Positions 29,233 through 38,475 of a stretch of 64,000 nucleotides of DNA are shown here, one piece after another. Position numbers and translations under genes: made by a program. This stretch comes from an uncultured Pelagibacteraceae bacterium (GTDB taxonomy: Bacteria; Pseudomonadota; Alphaproteobacteria; Pelagibacterales; Pelagibacteraceae). The notes below the pieces were generated by a model, which did not search any database, was not told the origin of the DNA, and saw nothing but the letters and a program-made list of their open reading frames with translations. Positions within the stretch are counted from its first letter, which is position 1, and each line of letters opens with the position of its first letter. The stretch covers positions 1 through 64,000 of the forward strand of contig CACHQX010000001.1 of NCBI GenBank assembly GCA_902582235.1, read 5' to 3'.

Positions 29233-30063
29233 TTAAATATTAAAATATCTATAAAGAAATATTGTAGCAACTACATATAAAAAAATTCCAAAAAGTACTT
29301 GAACTTTTGACCTCTCAAGTTTGTGCACTGTATTAGCCCCAATTCTAGCCATTATTGTTGTAATAGGGACGAATATTAGAAAGGCAGGGATATTTACAAA
29401 CCCAATGCTGAGGGGAATATCAACATTCTTAACTACTCCTGACAAGAAAAAACCAATTGCGCCAAACAATGAAATTATAAATCCAATAGCTGCAGCACTC
29501 CCTATTGCTCTATTTATCGAGTAACCAAAGTATCTTAAAACAGGTACATTAATCATAGCTCCAGTAATACCCATTGGAGCTGAAATTAAGCCAGAAATAA
29601 ATCCAAATGAAAGACGGGGCAGCAAATTAAATGAAGGGTAAACTTTTTTATTTTTATTTTTTGCAAGGAGTAGATAAGCACCTAAAAAATAGACCATGAT
29701 TGAAAAAAAAAGAACCAATGATTTAGTACTCATCATAGAAGCAATTATAGTCCCAGTTACGACACCAAAAACAACGAATGTTCCAAAAGTTTTAATTATA
29801 CTTAAATCAACAGCACCATGTTTTCTGTGAGCTAATACTGATGAGAATGAAGTTAGTATTGTTATTGTAAATGCAGTCCCAACTGTAAGATGCATTAGAT
29901 AATCTCTATCTATTCCAAAAGTTTCAAAAATAAAGAAAAGAAAAGGCACAGAAATTAATCCACCTCCAATTCCAAATAATCCCGCAAAAAAACCAACAGG
30001 AATAGCTGCAGCAATCATTAATAAAATGAAAAATATGTATTCGTTGAAAATAATCTGGTCCAC
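29233..30063 (-). CDS. TSUP (TauE/SafE) family permease, copy A
   Basis: A 276-residue protein with about eight membrane segments in two repeated halves, each marked by a glycine-rich helix (GLFGIGGGLISVPFL near residue 28 and a shorter repeat near 165). TSUP permeases export or import organosulfur and sulfite-type anions. It follows a paralogue of nearly equal length after 9 bp on the same strand, and the two clearly differ in sequence, so they may form a hetero-pair or serve different substrates. Substrate not assignable. Confidence 0.85.
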   Translation of the reverse strand: MDQIIFNEYIFFILLMIAAAIPVGFFAGLFGIGGGLISVPFLFFIFETFGIDRDYLMHLTVGTAFTITILTSFSSVLAHRKHGAVDLSIIKTFGTFVVFGVVTGTIIASMMSTKSLVLFFSIMVYFLGAYLLLAKNKNKKVYPSFNLLPRLSFGFISGLISAPMGITGAMINVPVLRYFGYSINRAIGSAAAIGFIISLFGAIGFFLSGVVKNVDIPLSIGFVNIPAFLIFVPITTIMARIGANTVHKLERSKVQVLFGIFLYVVATIFLYRYFNI

Positions 30064-30072
30064 AATTTTAAT

Positions 30073-30909
30073 TTAATTGATACTTAGATATTCTAAAAAT
30101 GATCTAATTGATACCAAAATTAAAAAAGTTCCAAATATTTTGCTAAGTATTTTTTTATCGATTTTGTAGACTGCTTTTGCACCTAACCTAGCCATTATCA
30201 TAGTAACTGGCACAAATACTATGAAGCCGAGTAAATTTATATATCCCAAACTGAACGGTGTATTAACATTATCAATAATTTTTCCACCAGTGATCATTGT
30301 AACTGATCCAGTAACAGCAATAAGGAAACCTACAGCTGCAGCTGTTCCAATTGATTTTCTAATATCATAACCAAATGTTCTCATGAAAGGAACCATTAAC
30401 GATCCGCCTCCAATTCCTAAAGGAATAGAAATAAATCCAATCAATATACCAGAAATATTTTTAACTAAATTTGATATTTGTTTTGGGTTATCAACTAATT
30501 TTTCTCTCAAAAAAATAAAAAAAAGTCCAACCATAAAAGCAAATATAGAAAAAAATAATACAAGCGCAGGAGTTTTCAAATTAACTGCCAAAAAAGTTCC
30601 AAAAAAAACTCCAATTAAAATAAAAATTCCAAATGATTTTACCATATTAAAATCTACTGCATCATGTTCTCTATGTGTTAAGGTAGATATAATTGAGGTT
30701 GGAATTATTATTGCTAAAGATGTACCAACTGCTAAATGCATCCTTGTTACAATGTCAAAGTCTAAAACTGTAAACGCGTAGTAAAGAGCGGGAACCATAA
30801 TGATGCCCCCACCTACTCCAAGTAAACCAGCCATAAATCCTGCAACTGCTGCGGCAATAGCTAAAACAGTTAAAAGATAAAAAATTTCATTGATATTTAA
30901 ATTTTCCAT
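30073..30909 (-). CDS. TSUP (TauE/SafE) family permease, copy B
   Basis: A 278-residue homologue of the neighbouring permease with the same two-half architecture: GLLGVGGGIIMVPALY near residue 29 and PLGIGGGSLMVPFMR in the second half. The second half keeps the full GIGGG repeat, which copy A has lost (PMGITGAMINVP). It shares one base with the dusA stop/start junction, so translation is probably coupled. Both copies are in the operon led by the TRAP transporter genes or dusA. Substrate unknown. Confidence 0.85.
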   Translation of the reverse strand: MENLNINEIFYLLTVLAIAAAVAGFMAGLLGVGGGIIMVPALYYAFTVLDFDIVTRMHLAVGTSLAIIIPTSIISTLTHREHDAVDFNMVKSFGIFILIGVFFGTFLAVNLKTPALVLFFSIFAFMVGLFFIFLREKLVDNPKQISNLVKNISGILIGFISIPLGIGGGSLMVPFMRTFGYDIRKSIGTAAAVGFLIAVTGSVTMITGGKIIDNVNTPFSLGYINLLGFIVFVPVTMIMARLGAKAVYKIDKKILSKIFGTFLILVSIRSFLEYLSIN

Positions 30910-31916
30910 TAGGAATTTAATTGATTTGCTTTTTCATTGTTTTGCACAATAGTCATTATGTGTTTCGCTTTTTGAAAATCTGAGTCTCTAGCCATCATAT
31001 TGTCACTTAAATATCTTTTCCAATCTTTAGAGCCAGGTTGGCCATGATAAAGACCAACTGTGTGTCGCATTATGTGATTTACTTTTGTACCAAGTTTTAC
31101 TTCTTCCTCTAAATAACTAATAATCTGTTTTGCAATTTGTTCCCTTGATGGCACTTCATTTGTATTAAATATTTCTTTCTCAATATCAGTCAAAAAGTAA
31201 GGATTTTGATAAATTGCTCTTCCAATCATCACGCCATCGCAGTGTTCTAAATGTTTTTTAATTTCTTCAGTTTGTGAGACTCCTCCATTAATTATTATTT
31301 CAAGCTCTGGGTTTGCTTTCTTAATTTCGTAAACCATTTTGTAATTTAGTTTTGGTATATTTAAATTTTGCTTAGGAGTAAGACTTTTTAATAAAGCCTT
31401 TCTTGCATGAAGTATGACTGTTTTACATCCAGATTGTTTTATTTTGTTAATGAAATTATTTAAATATTCAAAGTCCTCAATTTCATCAACTCCAATCCTA
31501 GTTTTAGCTGTAACCGGAATTTTGCATGAATTAACCATGTTATTAATACATTCTGCAACTAAATCAGGTTCTTTCATCAAACATGCTCCAAATGAATTTT
31601 TTTGCACTTTTTTGCTCGGACAACCCAAATTAATATTTATTTCATCATAACCAAATTGTTCTGCTAGTTTAGCAACTTCTGCTAGTTCATTTTTGTCTGA
31701 GCCCCCAACTTGAAGAGCAACAGGTTTCTCTTCCTCTCTAAAACCAAGTATTCTTTTTCTATCCCCATGAATTGCTGATTTCGTTGCAACCATCTCAGAG
31801 TACAACATTACATTTTTGCTTATAAGTCTTAAGAAATATCTATCATGCCTATCAGTGCAATCCATCATAGGTGCAACAGATATTTTTCTATTAATACTTT
31901 TGTTTTTAAAATCCAA
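30909..31916 (-). CDS. dusA: tRNA-dihydrouridine synthase A
   Basis: A 335-residue FMN-dependent Dus protein. The start APMMDCTDRHDRYFLR is typical of DusA, the ININLGCPSKKV loop follows, and the catalytic cysteine is Cys112 in FGACLMKEP. It reduces uridines in the tRNA D-loop. It overlaps the end of the TRAP dctM gene by 11 bp and shares a base with the TSUP permease downstream, suggesting one transcript through functionally unrelated genes. Confidence 0.93.
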   Translation of the reverse strand: MDFKNKSINRKISVAPMMDCTDRHDRYFLRLISKNVMLYSEMVATKSAIHGDRKRILGFREEEKPVALQVGGSDKNELAEVAKLAEQFGYDEININLGCPSKKVQKNSFGACLMKEPDLVAECINNMVNSCKIPVTAKTRIGVDEIEDFEYLNNFINKIKQSGCKTVILHARKALLKSLTPKQNLNIPKLNYKMVYEIKKANPELEIIINGGVSQTEEIKKHLEHCDGVMIGRAIYQNPYFLTDIEKEIFNTNEVPSREQIAKQIISYLEEEVKLGTKVNHIMRHTVGLYHGQPGSKDWKRYLSDNMMARDSDFQKAKHIMTIVQNNEKANQLNS

Positions 31917-33237
31917 TTGGTTTACCCATTAATTTGTCAGGTAACCAAGTTACTATTTCTGGGAAAATACACAATATTATAATACAAATGACCATCATTG
32001 CCATAAAAGGAATAGATCCTTTTAATATTTCAGAAAGACTTACGTCGGGTGTAATTCCTTTTATAATATATAAGTTTAATCCAACAGGTGGCGTGATCAA
32101 TCCAATCTCCATATTAATCGTAAAGACAATTGCGAACCAATAAGGATCAAAGCCAAATTGAGTAATAATTGGAAGTAATATTGCAGAAGTCATGACTATG
32201 ACGGCAACAGGTGGTAAAAAGAAACCTGCAATCAACAAGAATATATTTATGTAAAAAAATAGGACCCATTTATTTAATCCCATCTCTACAATAGTTTGAG
32301 CAATTGATTGTGTCACATAAAGAGTAGATAAGCTAAAAGCGAATATGTAAGAACCTGCAATGATAAACATTATCATTACGCTTTCTTTCATAGATACTTT
32401 AACGATATCCCATATTTTTTTTGGTTGATAAATTTTGTAAACAATTGCAATCATAACAAATACAAGAAATGCACCTACTCCAGATGCTTCTGAAGGAGTT
32501 GCAACCCCACCGTATAGAACATATAAAACTCCAACTACTATTAATAAAAATGGAAGGACTCTTGGGATGACTTCTAATTTTTCTTTGAGTGTTGGGGGTG
32601 TTCTATTTCTTAAAATTTCTGCTGATTGTTTATCAATGAAATAAGAATAGATGTAAGCCCATAACATAAACAATCCAGCTAAAAGTAAACCAGGTATGAC
32701 ACCACATAAAAATAATCTTCCAATCGAAGTACCGGTTGCTAATCCATAAACAATTAAAACAATGCTAGGCGGTATTAAAACTCCTAGAGTTCCCCCTGCT
32801 GCTATACATCCAGTTGCTAATCTCGCTGAGTATCCTCTTTTTCTCATTTCTGGAATTCCCATTGTCCCTATTGCAGCACATGTTGCAGGACTTGATCCAC
32901 TTAAGGCTGCGAAAATAGAACAAGCTCCAATATTTGAAACAACAAGACCGCCAGGCAACCTCCATAGCCACCTGTCTAAACCTGTGTACAAATCTTTTCC
33001 AGCTGGTGAGTTTGCAACAGCCATTCCCATCAAAATAAACATTGGTATAGACAGCAAAACAAATGAATTTAAACCTGCGTAAAATGTTTCAGCAAAAACA
33101 TTTAAAATTGAAAAACCTTCAGCGATAACTAAAAAGATTACCGAAATAAAACATAAGCCAAAAGCTATTGGTATTCCTGAGAATAACATCACTACAGTTG
33201 CTACTCCAACTACTAAACCTAATAATAAAGGATCCAT
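31906..33237 (-). CDS. dctM: TRAP transporter large permease (DctM)
   Basis: A 443-residue protein with roughly 12-13 membrane segments and DctM motifs such as FVLLSIPMFILMGMA, GTLGVLIPPSIVLIVYG and FFLPPVAVIVM. DctM is the ion-driven channel part of tripartite ATP-independent periplasmic (TRAP) transporters. Start overlaps the stop of dctQ by 1 bp and the end overlaps dusA by 11 bp. With dctQ and the binding protein upstream it forms a complete TRAP system. Substrate not assignable. Confidence 0.94.
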   Translation of the reverse strand: MDPLLLGLVVGVATVVMLFSGIPIAFGLCFISVIFLVIAEGFSILNVFAETFYAGLNSFVLLSIPMFILMGMAVANSPAGKDLYTGLDRWLWRLPGGLVVSNIGACSIFAALSGSSPATCAAIGTMGIPEMRKRGYSARLATGCIAAGGTLGVLIPPSIVLIVYGLATGTSIGRLFLCGVIPGLLLAGLFMLWAYIYSYFIDKQSAEILRNRTPPTLKEKLEVIPRVLPFLLIVVGVLYVLYGGVATPSEASGVGAFLVFVMIAIVYKIYQPKKIWDIVKVSMKESVMIMFIIAGSYIFAFSLSTLYVTQSIAQTIVEMGLNKWVLFFYINIFLLIAGFFLPPVAVIVMTSAILLPIITQFGFDPYWFAIVFTINMEIGLITPPVGLNLYIIKGITPDVSLSEILKGSIPFMAMMVICIIILCIFPEIVTWLPDKLMGKPIGF

Positions 33238-33734
33238 TACTTAAACTCCTTTAATTTTCTTATATGTAAAATTAATTCAGATATATATGACATTGTCATA
33301 AGTATTGCGCCGATAAGCATTGATGAATAGGGTATCCAGAGTGGAGGACCCCATACTGTTCCAGTATTGTAATTTTTTATAAATGCTTCGTAAGTAATTT
33401 CATAACTTACGTAAAATAAAATTAGAAAAAAAACTAAACAAAGACTGTCAGTAAAAATTTTAAGTTTAGTGACATTCTTTTCACTTAAAAAAGTATATAG
33501 ATACTCCATATTAACATGACCTTTTTCACTTAAAACATATGCGGCACCTATAAATGTAGAAGCAACCAATAACATTGTGACAAGCTCTGTTTGCCACGTA
33601 ATTGCATTCTTAAATAAATATCTCTCGAAAACTAATTCTGTAATGATAACGATTGAAAGAAAGAGACAGCCAGCTGCAAAAATTCCGCAAGCTTTCGCAA
33701 GCCAGTTTGTCAATTTAATAAATTTATCAGTCAT
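33237..33734 (-). CDS. dctQ: TRAP transporter small permease (DctQ)
   Basis: A 165-residue protein with four predicted membrane helices and the DctQ features ELVFERYLF and ITWQTELVTMLLVASTFIGAAYVL. DctQ pairs with DctM in the membrane. Its ATG lies 8 bases after an AGGGG that sits inside the 3' arm of a strong hairpin, so ribosome access may be limited by RNA folding. It follows the dctP gene after 45 bp, which contains that hairpin. Confidence 0.9.
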   Translation of the reverse strand: MTDKFIKLTNWLAKACGIFAAGCLFLSIVIITELVFERYLFKNAITWQTELVTMLLVASTFIGAAYVLSEKGHVNMEYLYTFLSEKNVTKLKIFTDSLCLVFFLILFYVSYEITYEAFIKNYNTGTVWGPPLWIPYSSMLIGAILMTMSYISELILHIRKLKEFK

Positions 33735-33735
33735 G

Positions 33736-33765
33736 AAAAATACCCCTGCAGAAAAAGCAGGGGTA
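33736..33765 (-). terminator. GC-rich hairpin plus U-tract between dctP and dctQ
   Basis: Read on the minus strand, arms TACCCCTGC and GCAGGGGTA (33765-33757 and 33749-33741) form a 9-10 bp stem with a 7-base loop, followed by TTTTT (33740-33736) and the dctQ ATG. In this AT-rich DNA it is a striking intrinsic-terminator-like structure. It also contains the only Shine-Dalgarno-like AGGGG for dctQ. It probably lets dctP be expressed more than dctQM. Confidence 0.75.
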
Positions 33766-33779
33766 TAATTTTAATTTAA

Positions 33780-34790
33780 TTATTTTACAGCAAGAGCCAT
33801 ATCAATCAATTTTTGACCGTTTGGCACTTTTTCTGCAAAGTTTTTATATGAAGATTTTTTAGCAATAGCTAACCAAGCATCAAAGTCTTCTTGTTTCATA
33901 TAAGACAATTCAACTCCAGCTTTTTTATAAGCTTTTTCCATTGTCGTATCTAAACCAGCAGCTTCTTTAGTCATAAACTTCTCTGCTTTTTTTCCAGCTT
34001 TCATTAAAGCTTTTTGTTGTTTGCTATCTAAGGCATCAAAAGATTTTTTTGACATTAAAATTGGCTCATACATAAACCATAGACCAAATTTTCCTGGAGG
34101 TGTTGCACATTTTACTTGCTCATAAATTCTGTATGAAACAAAACTTCCTGAACTAGTATTTGCACCATCTAATACACCTGTTTGCAAACCGTTATAGATT
34201 TCTGAAGATGGCATTGATTGAATACCTGCTCCTGCTGCTTCTAACATTTGGTTAAATGCTTTACCTGCAGCTCTAAACGTTTGACCTTTTACAGATGCTG
34301 GATTTGAAATACAATTTTTCTTTGAAACAAATCCACCTGCAAGCCAAGCATCAGACAAAACAACTACTCCAGCATCATTGATGATTTTTTTAATTTCTGT
34401 CATCATTGGAGACGCATTAACTCTTAATGCATGTTTATGGTTTTTCACCATTCCAGGCATCAAAGTAATGTCAAACTCTGGATGGAATTTAGCAGCGTAT
34501 GCTAATGGGAAAGCTGAAATATCCAGCTGACCTGTTGTCATCGGTTTCCATTGCTCTTTTGGTTTGTAAAGTGATTTTGCAGGGTAAATTCTTATATCTA
34601 CTCCTACATTTGCTTTTTTCATTTCATCAGCAATAATTTGAACCATTTCGTGTCTTACGTCGAAAGACCCGTCGGCTCTTGGCGTACCTGGCCATTGGTG
34701 ACTAGCTTTTAAAGTTACTGCAAAAGCTGATCCAATAGTTGTAGTTACGAAAACTAACGAAAGAAAATATAAAGATATTTTTTTTAACAT
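33780..34790 (-). CDS. dctP: TRAP transporter periplasmic solute-binding protein (DctP)
   Basis: A 336-residue DctP-family binding protein with a signal peptide (cleavage predicted after AFA, residue 24). Family features seen are MTTGQLDISAFPLAYAAKFHPEF, the ligand-arginine region GQTFRAAG and NGLQTGVLDGANTSSGS. It captures the substrate in the periplasm and delivers it to DctQM. Divergent to the CoA-transferase gene, with a consensus-like promoter in between. The ligand cannot be told from sequence; the paired divergent CoA-transferase may hint at a carboxylate. Confidence 0.93.
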   Translation of the reverse strand: MLKKISLYFLSLVFVTTTIGSAFAVTLKASHQWPGTPRADGSFDVRHEMVQIIADEMKKANVGVDIRIYPAKSLYKPKEQWKPMTTGQLDISAFPLAYAAKFHPEFDITLMPGMVKNHKHALRVNASPMMTEIKKIINDAGVVVLSDAWLAGGFVSKKNCISNPASVKGQTFRAAGKAFNQMLEAAGAGIQSMPSSEIYNGLQTGVLDGANTSSGSFVSYRIYEQVKCATPPGKFGLWFMYEPILMSKKSFDALDSKQQKALMKAGKKAEKFMTKEAAGLDTTMEKAYKKAGVELSYMKQEDFDAWLAIAKKSSYKNFAEKVPNGQKLIDMALAVK

Positions 34791-34823
34791 TATTATTCCT
34801 CTCTATTATTATTTTATTGATGT

Positions 34824-34852
34824 ATTAAATGTAACTTCTTGATAAGAGTCAA
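34824..34852 (-). promoter_or_regulatory. Candidate promoter of the TRAP dctP gene
   Basis: On the minus strand TTGACT (34852-34847) and TTTAAT (34829-34824) are spaced 17 bp, each 5 of 6 to the sigma70 consensus. The predicted leader is about 27 bases and carries AGAGGAATA before the dctP ATG. This matches a highly expressed binding-protein gene. Confidence 0.5.
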
Positions 34853-34881
34853 TATGCTTTAAAATACAATTGACGCTAATT

Positions 34882-36027
34882 ATGAACGGACCCTTAAAAG
34901 ATATATTAGTTTTAGACCTAACTCGAGTGCTGGTTGGTCCTTATTGTACTATGATTTTGTCAGATTTGGGGGCGAGAGTGATTAAAGTTGAAGCACCTGA
35001 AATTGGAGATGACTCTAGAAAATTTGGACCTTTCATTGATGACCAGTCTGCATACTTTATGTCACTTAATAGAGGAAAAGAAAGTATAGCTTTAAATTTA
35101 AAAAATTCAGAAGATAAAAAAATTTTTGAACAAATACTAAAAAAAGCAGATGTGTTAGTTGAAAATTTTAAACCTGGAACATTAGAGAAATGGGGATTTG
35201 GTTGGAAGGATTTATGTAAAAAATATCCAAAATTAATTTATGCTTCTGCATCAGGTTTTGGTCAAACAGGTCCATTAAGAGAATTACCTGCATATGATAT
35301 GGTTGTTCAAGGAATGGGTGGATTAATGAGTGTAACAGGTCAACCAAATTCTGAACCAACAAGAGTTGGAACATCAATTGGTGATATTACTGCTGGTTTG
35401 TTTACTGCAATAGGTGTTAACGCAGCGTTATATGACAGAAAGAAAACAGGTAAAGGAACTTACATAGACGTTTCGATGCTTGATTGTCAAATTGCAATTT
35501 TAGAAAATGCAATTGCAAGATACTTGGCAAAGAATGAAATACCTAAACCAATGGGGTCACGTCATCCATCAATAGCACCTTTTGAAGCTTTTAAAACAAA
35601 AGACAGTCACATTATAATAGCTGCAGGTAACGACAAACTTTTTGAAAAACTCTGCCAAGTTTTGAATATCAATAATGTTTTAAAAGATGAAAAATTTAAA
35701 ACAAATTCATCTAGGGCTCAAAATATGGATGAACTAAAGAAGATTTTAGAAAAAGAACTTTTAACTAAAAATACAAACGATTGGGTCTCATTAATGGAAA
35801 AAGAAAAAATTCCTTGTGGTCCAATCTTTAATATAAAACAAGCTGTTGAAAATCCTCAAATCAAGGCAAGAAATATGATTGTAAATTCATATCATAAAAA
35901 AATTGGTGAATTTAAAACTGCTGGTAACCCTATTAAGATGTCAAATTACAAAGATGAAGAAAAAAGAGGACATATACCAGATTTAGATGAACATAGAGAA
36001 AAAATAATTAAAGAGTTTTGTAATTAA
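34882..36027 (+). CDS. CoA-transferase family III (CaiB/Frc-like)
   Basis: A 381-residue class III CoA-transferase. Seen are the start PLKDILVLDLTRVLVGPYCTMILSDLGA, AYFMSLNRGKESIALNLK and the region YIDVSMLDCQIA that contains the catalytic aspartate. Enzymes of this family move CoA between carboxylates, such as formyl/oxalyl or carnitine derivatives. A TTG four codons upstream is possible, but the ATG at 34882 is preferred. It is divergent from the TRAP binding-protein gene and overlaps cmk tail to tail by 20 bp. Confidence 0.88.
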   Translation: MNGPLKDILVLDLTRVLVGPYCTMILSDLGARVIKVEAPEIGDDSRKFGPFIDDQSAYFMSLNRGKESIALNLKNSEDKKIFEQILKKADVLVENFKPGTLEKWGFGWKDLCKKYPKLIYASASGFGQTGPLRELPAYDMVVQGMGGLMSVTGQPNSEPTRVGTSIGDITAGLFTAIGVNAALYDRKKTGKGTYIDVSMLDCQIAILENAIARYLAKNEIPKPMGSRHPSIAPFEAFKTKDSHIIIAAGNDKLFEKLCQVLNINNVLKDEKFKTNSSRAQNMDELKKILEKELLTKNTNDWVSLMEKEKIPCGPIFNIKQAVENPQIKARNMIVNSYHKKIGEFKTAGNPIKMSNYKDEEKRGHIPDLDEHREKIIKEFCN

Positions 36028-36649
36028 TTTTTTCTATCTCCTGAGACATTTTAATTAATACTTTTTTTTTATTTAACTTATCTGTTCTTATCAAAATTGC
36101 ATCACTCATTTTTTTTAATGGTGAATGTTTTCTTTTTTTATCAAGTTTAGTTCTTATACTTAAACTTTTCTTAACTTCTTTTAATGGGACTTTTTTCCTC
36201 AAATCTTTCCATCTTCTGACAGAGGCTTCGTTTAAATTACAAGTAAAATAAAAAGCTAAGTCATAACGGGGATTTTTTTTTAAGATAGTGCTAGCTATGT
36301 CTCTACCTTCAACACATATTCTTTTATTTTGTTTGATAATCTTTTTTTGAAATTTTTTCATTATTTCTCTAACACCTTTATTTTTAGCTAAATAACCAAC
36401 ATGATTACTAATTTCCTGGGAGTGAAGAGATTGTTTTTTTATTTTATTATAAGAGATGTTTTTAAATTTCCTCTTTAAAAAAGGAACTATTTTTTTAGGC
36501 TTATGCTTAATGATAACTTTGCTCGCATATCTGTATAGTAACCCAGAATTTATAAGAAAAAGTTTATATTTTTTTGAAATTAATTTTGCACCTGTGCTTT
36601 TACCGCTAGCAGCTTCTCCGTCACATGCAATTCTTAAAGACTTATTCAT
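36008..36649 (-). CDS. cmk: Cytidylate kinase
   Basis: A 213-residue P-loop kinase with GEAASGKST at residues 11-19, the CMP-binding NSGLLYRYA and EGRDIAST segments and the arginine-rich lid RRWKDLR. It phosphorylates CMP/dCMP. Motifs are more diverged than in most Cmk (GLLYRYA instead of GAMYRA), but order and spacing hold. A TTG codon precedes the ATG used here. It follows rpoZ after about 50 bp on the same strand and ends inside the tail of the convergent CoA-transferase gene. Confidence 0.82.
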   Translation of the reverse strand: MNKSLRIACDGEAASGKSTGAKLISKKYKLFLINSGLLYRYASKVIIKHKPKKIVPFLKRKFKNISYNKIKKQSLHSQEISNHVGYLAKNKGVREIMKKFQKKIIKQNKRICVEGRDIASTILKKNPRYDLAFYFTCNLNEASVRRWKDLRKKVPLKEVKKSLSIRTKLDKKRKHSPLKKMSDAILIRTDKLNKKKVLIKMSQEIEKINYKTL

Positions 36650-36702
36650 CAAAACTATGTTTAATTAAATAACTTATTTTGATTATGATTGAAATATTAT
36701 TG

Positions 36703-37224
36703 TTATGAATTTTCTGAGTTATCAGCTTCTTGCTGATCGTTTTCAGCTATTTCATCAAGAGAAACTTCGTTACTTTCTTGCTCCCCACCCTCTTCAGCTG
36801 GAGCATCATTTGATTGAGGCGCATCAGCATTTTGTAGTTCAGCTAAATCTTCTTTTGAAACTTGAATTTTTTCAGGAACTTTTCTTGCTCTTTTAGACGG
36901 TAAAATAGGTGTTCCACTTTTTGAGATTTCACCTTTGTATAAATTTTCAAAATCATCTCCGATATCTTCATCTTCTTCACTTAGATCATCAACTTGTTCG
37001 ATATGTTTTCTAAGTTTGTAAACAGCGCTATCTGTCAATTCACTTGTTTTAACATTTTCATTTGCAATTTCTCTAAGTGCGATAACAGTATTTTTATCGT
37101 TATCTTTTTCTACACTTGGTTCAATTCCAGAATTTAATTGAGTAGCTCTTTCCTTTGCAACTAAAACTAATTCGTAAGGGCTGTCTACTTTATCGATACA
37201 ATCTTCTACAGTTACTCTTGCCAT
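36703..37224 (-). CDS. rpoZ: RNA polymerase omega subunit with long acidic C-terminal tail
   Basis: A 173-residue protein. Residues 1-75 are a recognisable omega subunit ([27 protein letters not shown] segment, [14 protein letters not shown]), which helps RNA polymerase assembly. Omega proteins are usually about 70-130 residues; here an additional ~100 residues follow, low in complexity and rich in Glu, Asp, Ala and Gln. A 14-bp imperfect palindrome (GAGTAT..ATACTC, 37228-37241) lies just before the start. Gene order MFS-rpoZ-cmk. Confidence 0.85.
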   Translation of the reverse strand: MARVTVEDCIDKVDSPYELVLVAKERATQLNSGIEPSVEKDNDKNTVIALREIANENVKTSELTDSAVYKLRKHIEQVDDLSEEDEDIGDDFENLYKGEISKSGTPILPSKRARKVPEKIQVSKEDLAELQNADAPQSNDAPAEEGGEQESNEVSLDEIAENDQQEADNSENS

Positions 37225-37266
37225 GCGGAGTATTTATACTCTGAGGTCTATAAAATCAAGGTGTTT

Positions 37267-38469
37267 TTATAAAATCGTTGGATTAAGTTTGTTTTTAATT
37301 GAAAACAGCAAAATTAAGGAAATTAAAATATAACCACCAGAAATCATTGCTATCTGCTCTATAGAAAAATCAAAGTCTATCATTAATCCAAAAAGAGCTG
37401 TTCCAAATGCTGTTGAAAACACCATTAATGCTGTGGTTAATGCTTTGATAGATCCTATAAATTTAACTCCATATAATTCAGCCCATGTTGATGATCCTAA
37501 AACGTTAGCAAATCCATTTGATACTCCAATTAATCCAAGAAAGAAAAATGAGGAAACCGGCGATTGAAAGTAAATTAAAATTAATAAAGAAATCAAAAAA
37601 GGGATATTCATATATATAAGTAGTTTTCTACTTGTAAATTTATCAATTAAATACCCTGCTACGAATAAAGTTAACACTGATGCTATTGAATAAACCATAA
37701 ATGATTGAGCAATAGTATATTCCCCCCAATTTTTCGCAGACAAAATAAATGATTGGTAAACAAATATTCCTGTAGCGATCCAGGGCATTGCTAGCATATT
37801 TAATGCTATAATAATAAATCTATAATCTTTAATAACTTCAGATCTTTTCCATTGTTTTATGTTTTCTTTGGTAACTTTATTATCATCCTCTCTTGATGAA
37901 AGCTTAACCTCTTTAACTAAAAAGTAAGATACCAAAGGGAGAAATAAAATTATGGCAACTGAGATAACGATCCATATATTTCTCCAATCCAGTATAGTAA
38001 GGGCATAAATTATTGTAACTGGCATTAAAAATTCTGCAGTAGATAAGCCAAACCATCCAGTACTAAGTGCTTTTCCTCGAGTATTTGAAAAGTACCTAGA
38101 TATTGTAGTTGTAGCTGTATGAGACATCATTCCTTGACCAGAAAATCTCATTAGCAATATCGCAACAAAAAGAAATACTACTGAATTAATTTTTGAAAAG
38201 GTAAAAGTTGAAATTGCAAGTAATGATATTACAAAAAAAGAAAATTTTAATACATCAAAGTCATCTATTTTCTTTCCAACCCAAATTAAAATTATACTAC
38301 TTAATAACGTTGCTGATGCATAAATTGAGCCAAATTGTCCATGAGTTATATCTAATTCATTTCTTATACTTTCGTTGAACAATCCTAAAAAAAAACTCTG
38401 TCCAAAGCTTGAAAAAAATGTAAATATAAATCCAAAAATTATTACTTTAATACTTAAATTTTTTAACAT
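37267..38469 (-). CDS. Major facilitator superfamily transporter
   Basis: A 400-residue membrane protein with about 12 predicted helices and a central charged loop around residues 195-212, the usual MFS 6+6 arrangement. The loop between helices 2 and 3 reads GKKIDDFDVLK, a weak form of the MFS motif A. Substrate is unknown. It lies 6 bp from the divergently transcribed HIBADH-like gene and 42 bp upstream of rpoZ. Nothing in the context fixes the substrate. Confidence 0.8.
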   Translation of the reverse strand: MLKNLSIKVIIFGFIFTFFSSFGQSFFLGLFNESIRNELDITHGQFGSIYASATLLSSIILIWVGKKIDDFDVLKFSFFVISLLAISTFTFSKINSVVFLFVAILLMRFSGQGMMSHTATTTISRYFSNTRGKALSTGWFGLSTAEFLMPVTIIYALTILDWRNIWIVISVAIILFLPLVSYFLVKEVKLSSREDDNKVTKENIKQWKRSEVIKDYRFIIIALNMLAMPWIATGIFVYQSFILSAKNWGEYTIAQSFMVYSIASVLTLFVAGYLIDKFTSRKLLIYMNIPFLISLLILIYFQSPVSSFFFLGLIGVSNGFANVLGSSTWAELYGVKFIGSIKALTTALMVFSTAFGTALFGLMIDFDFSIEQIAMISGGYILISLILLFSIKNKLNPTIL

Positions 38470-38475
38470 TAAATT

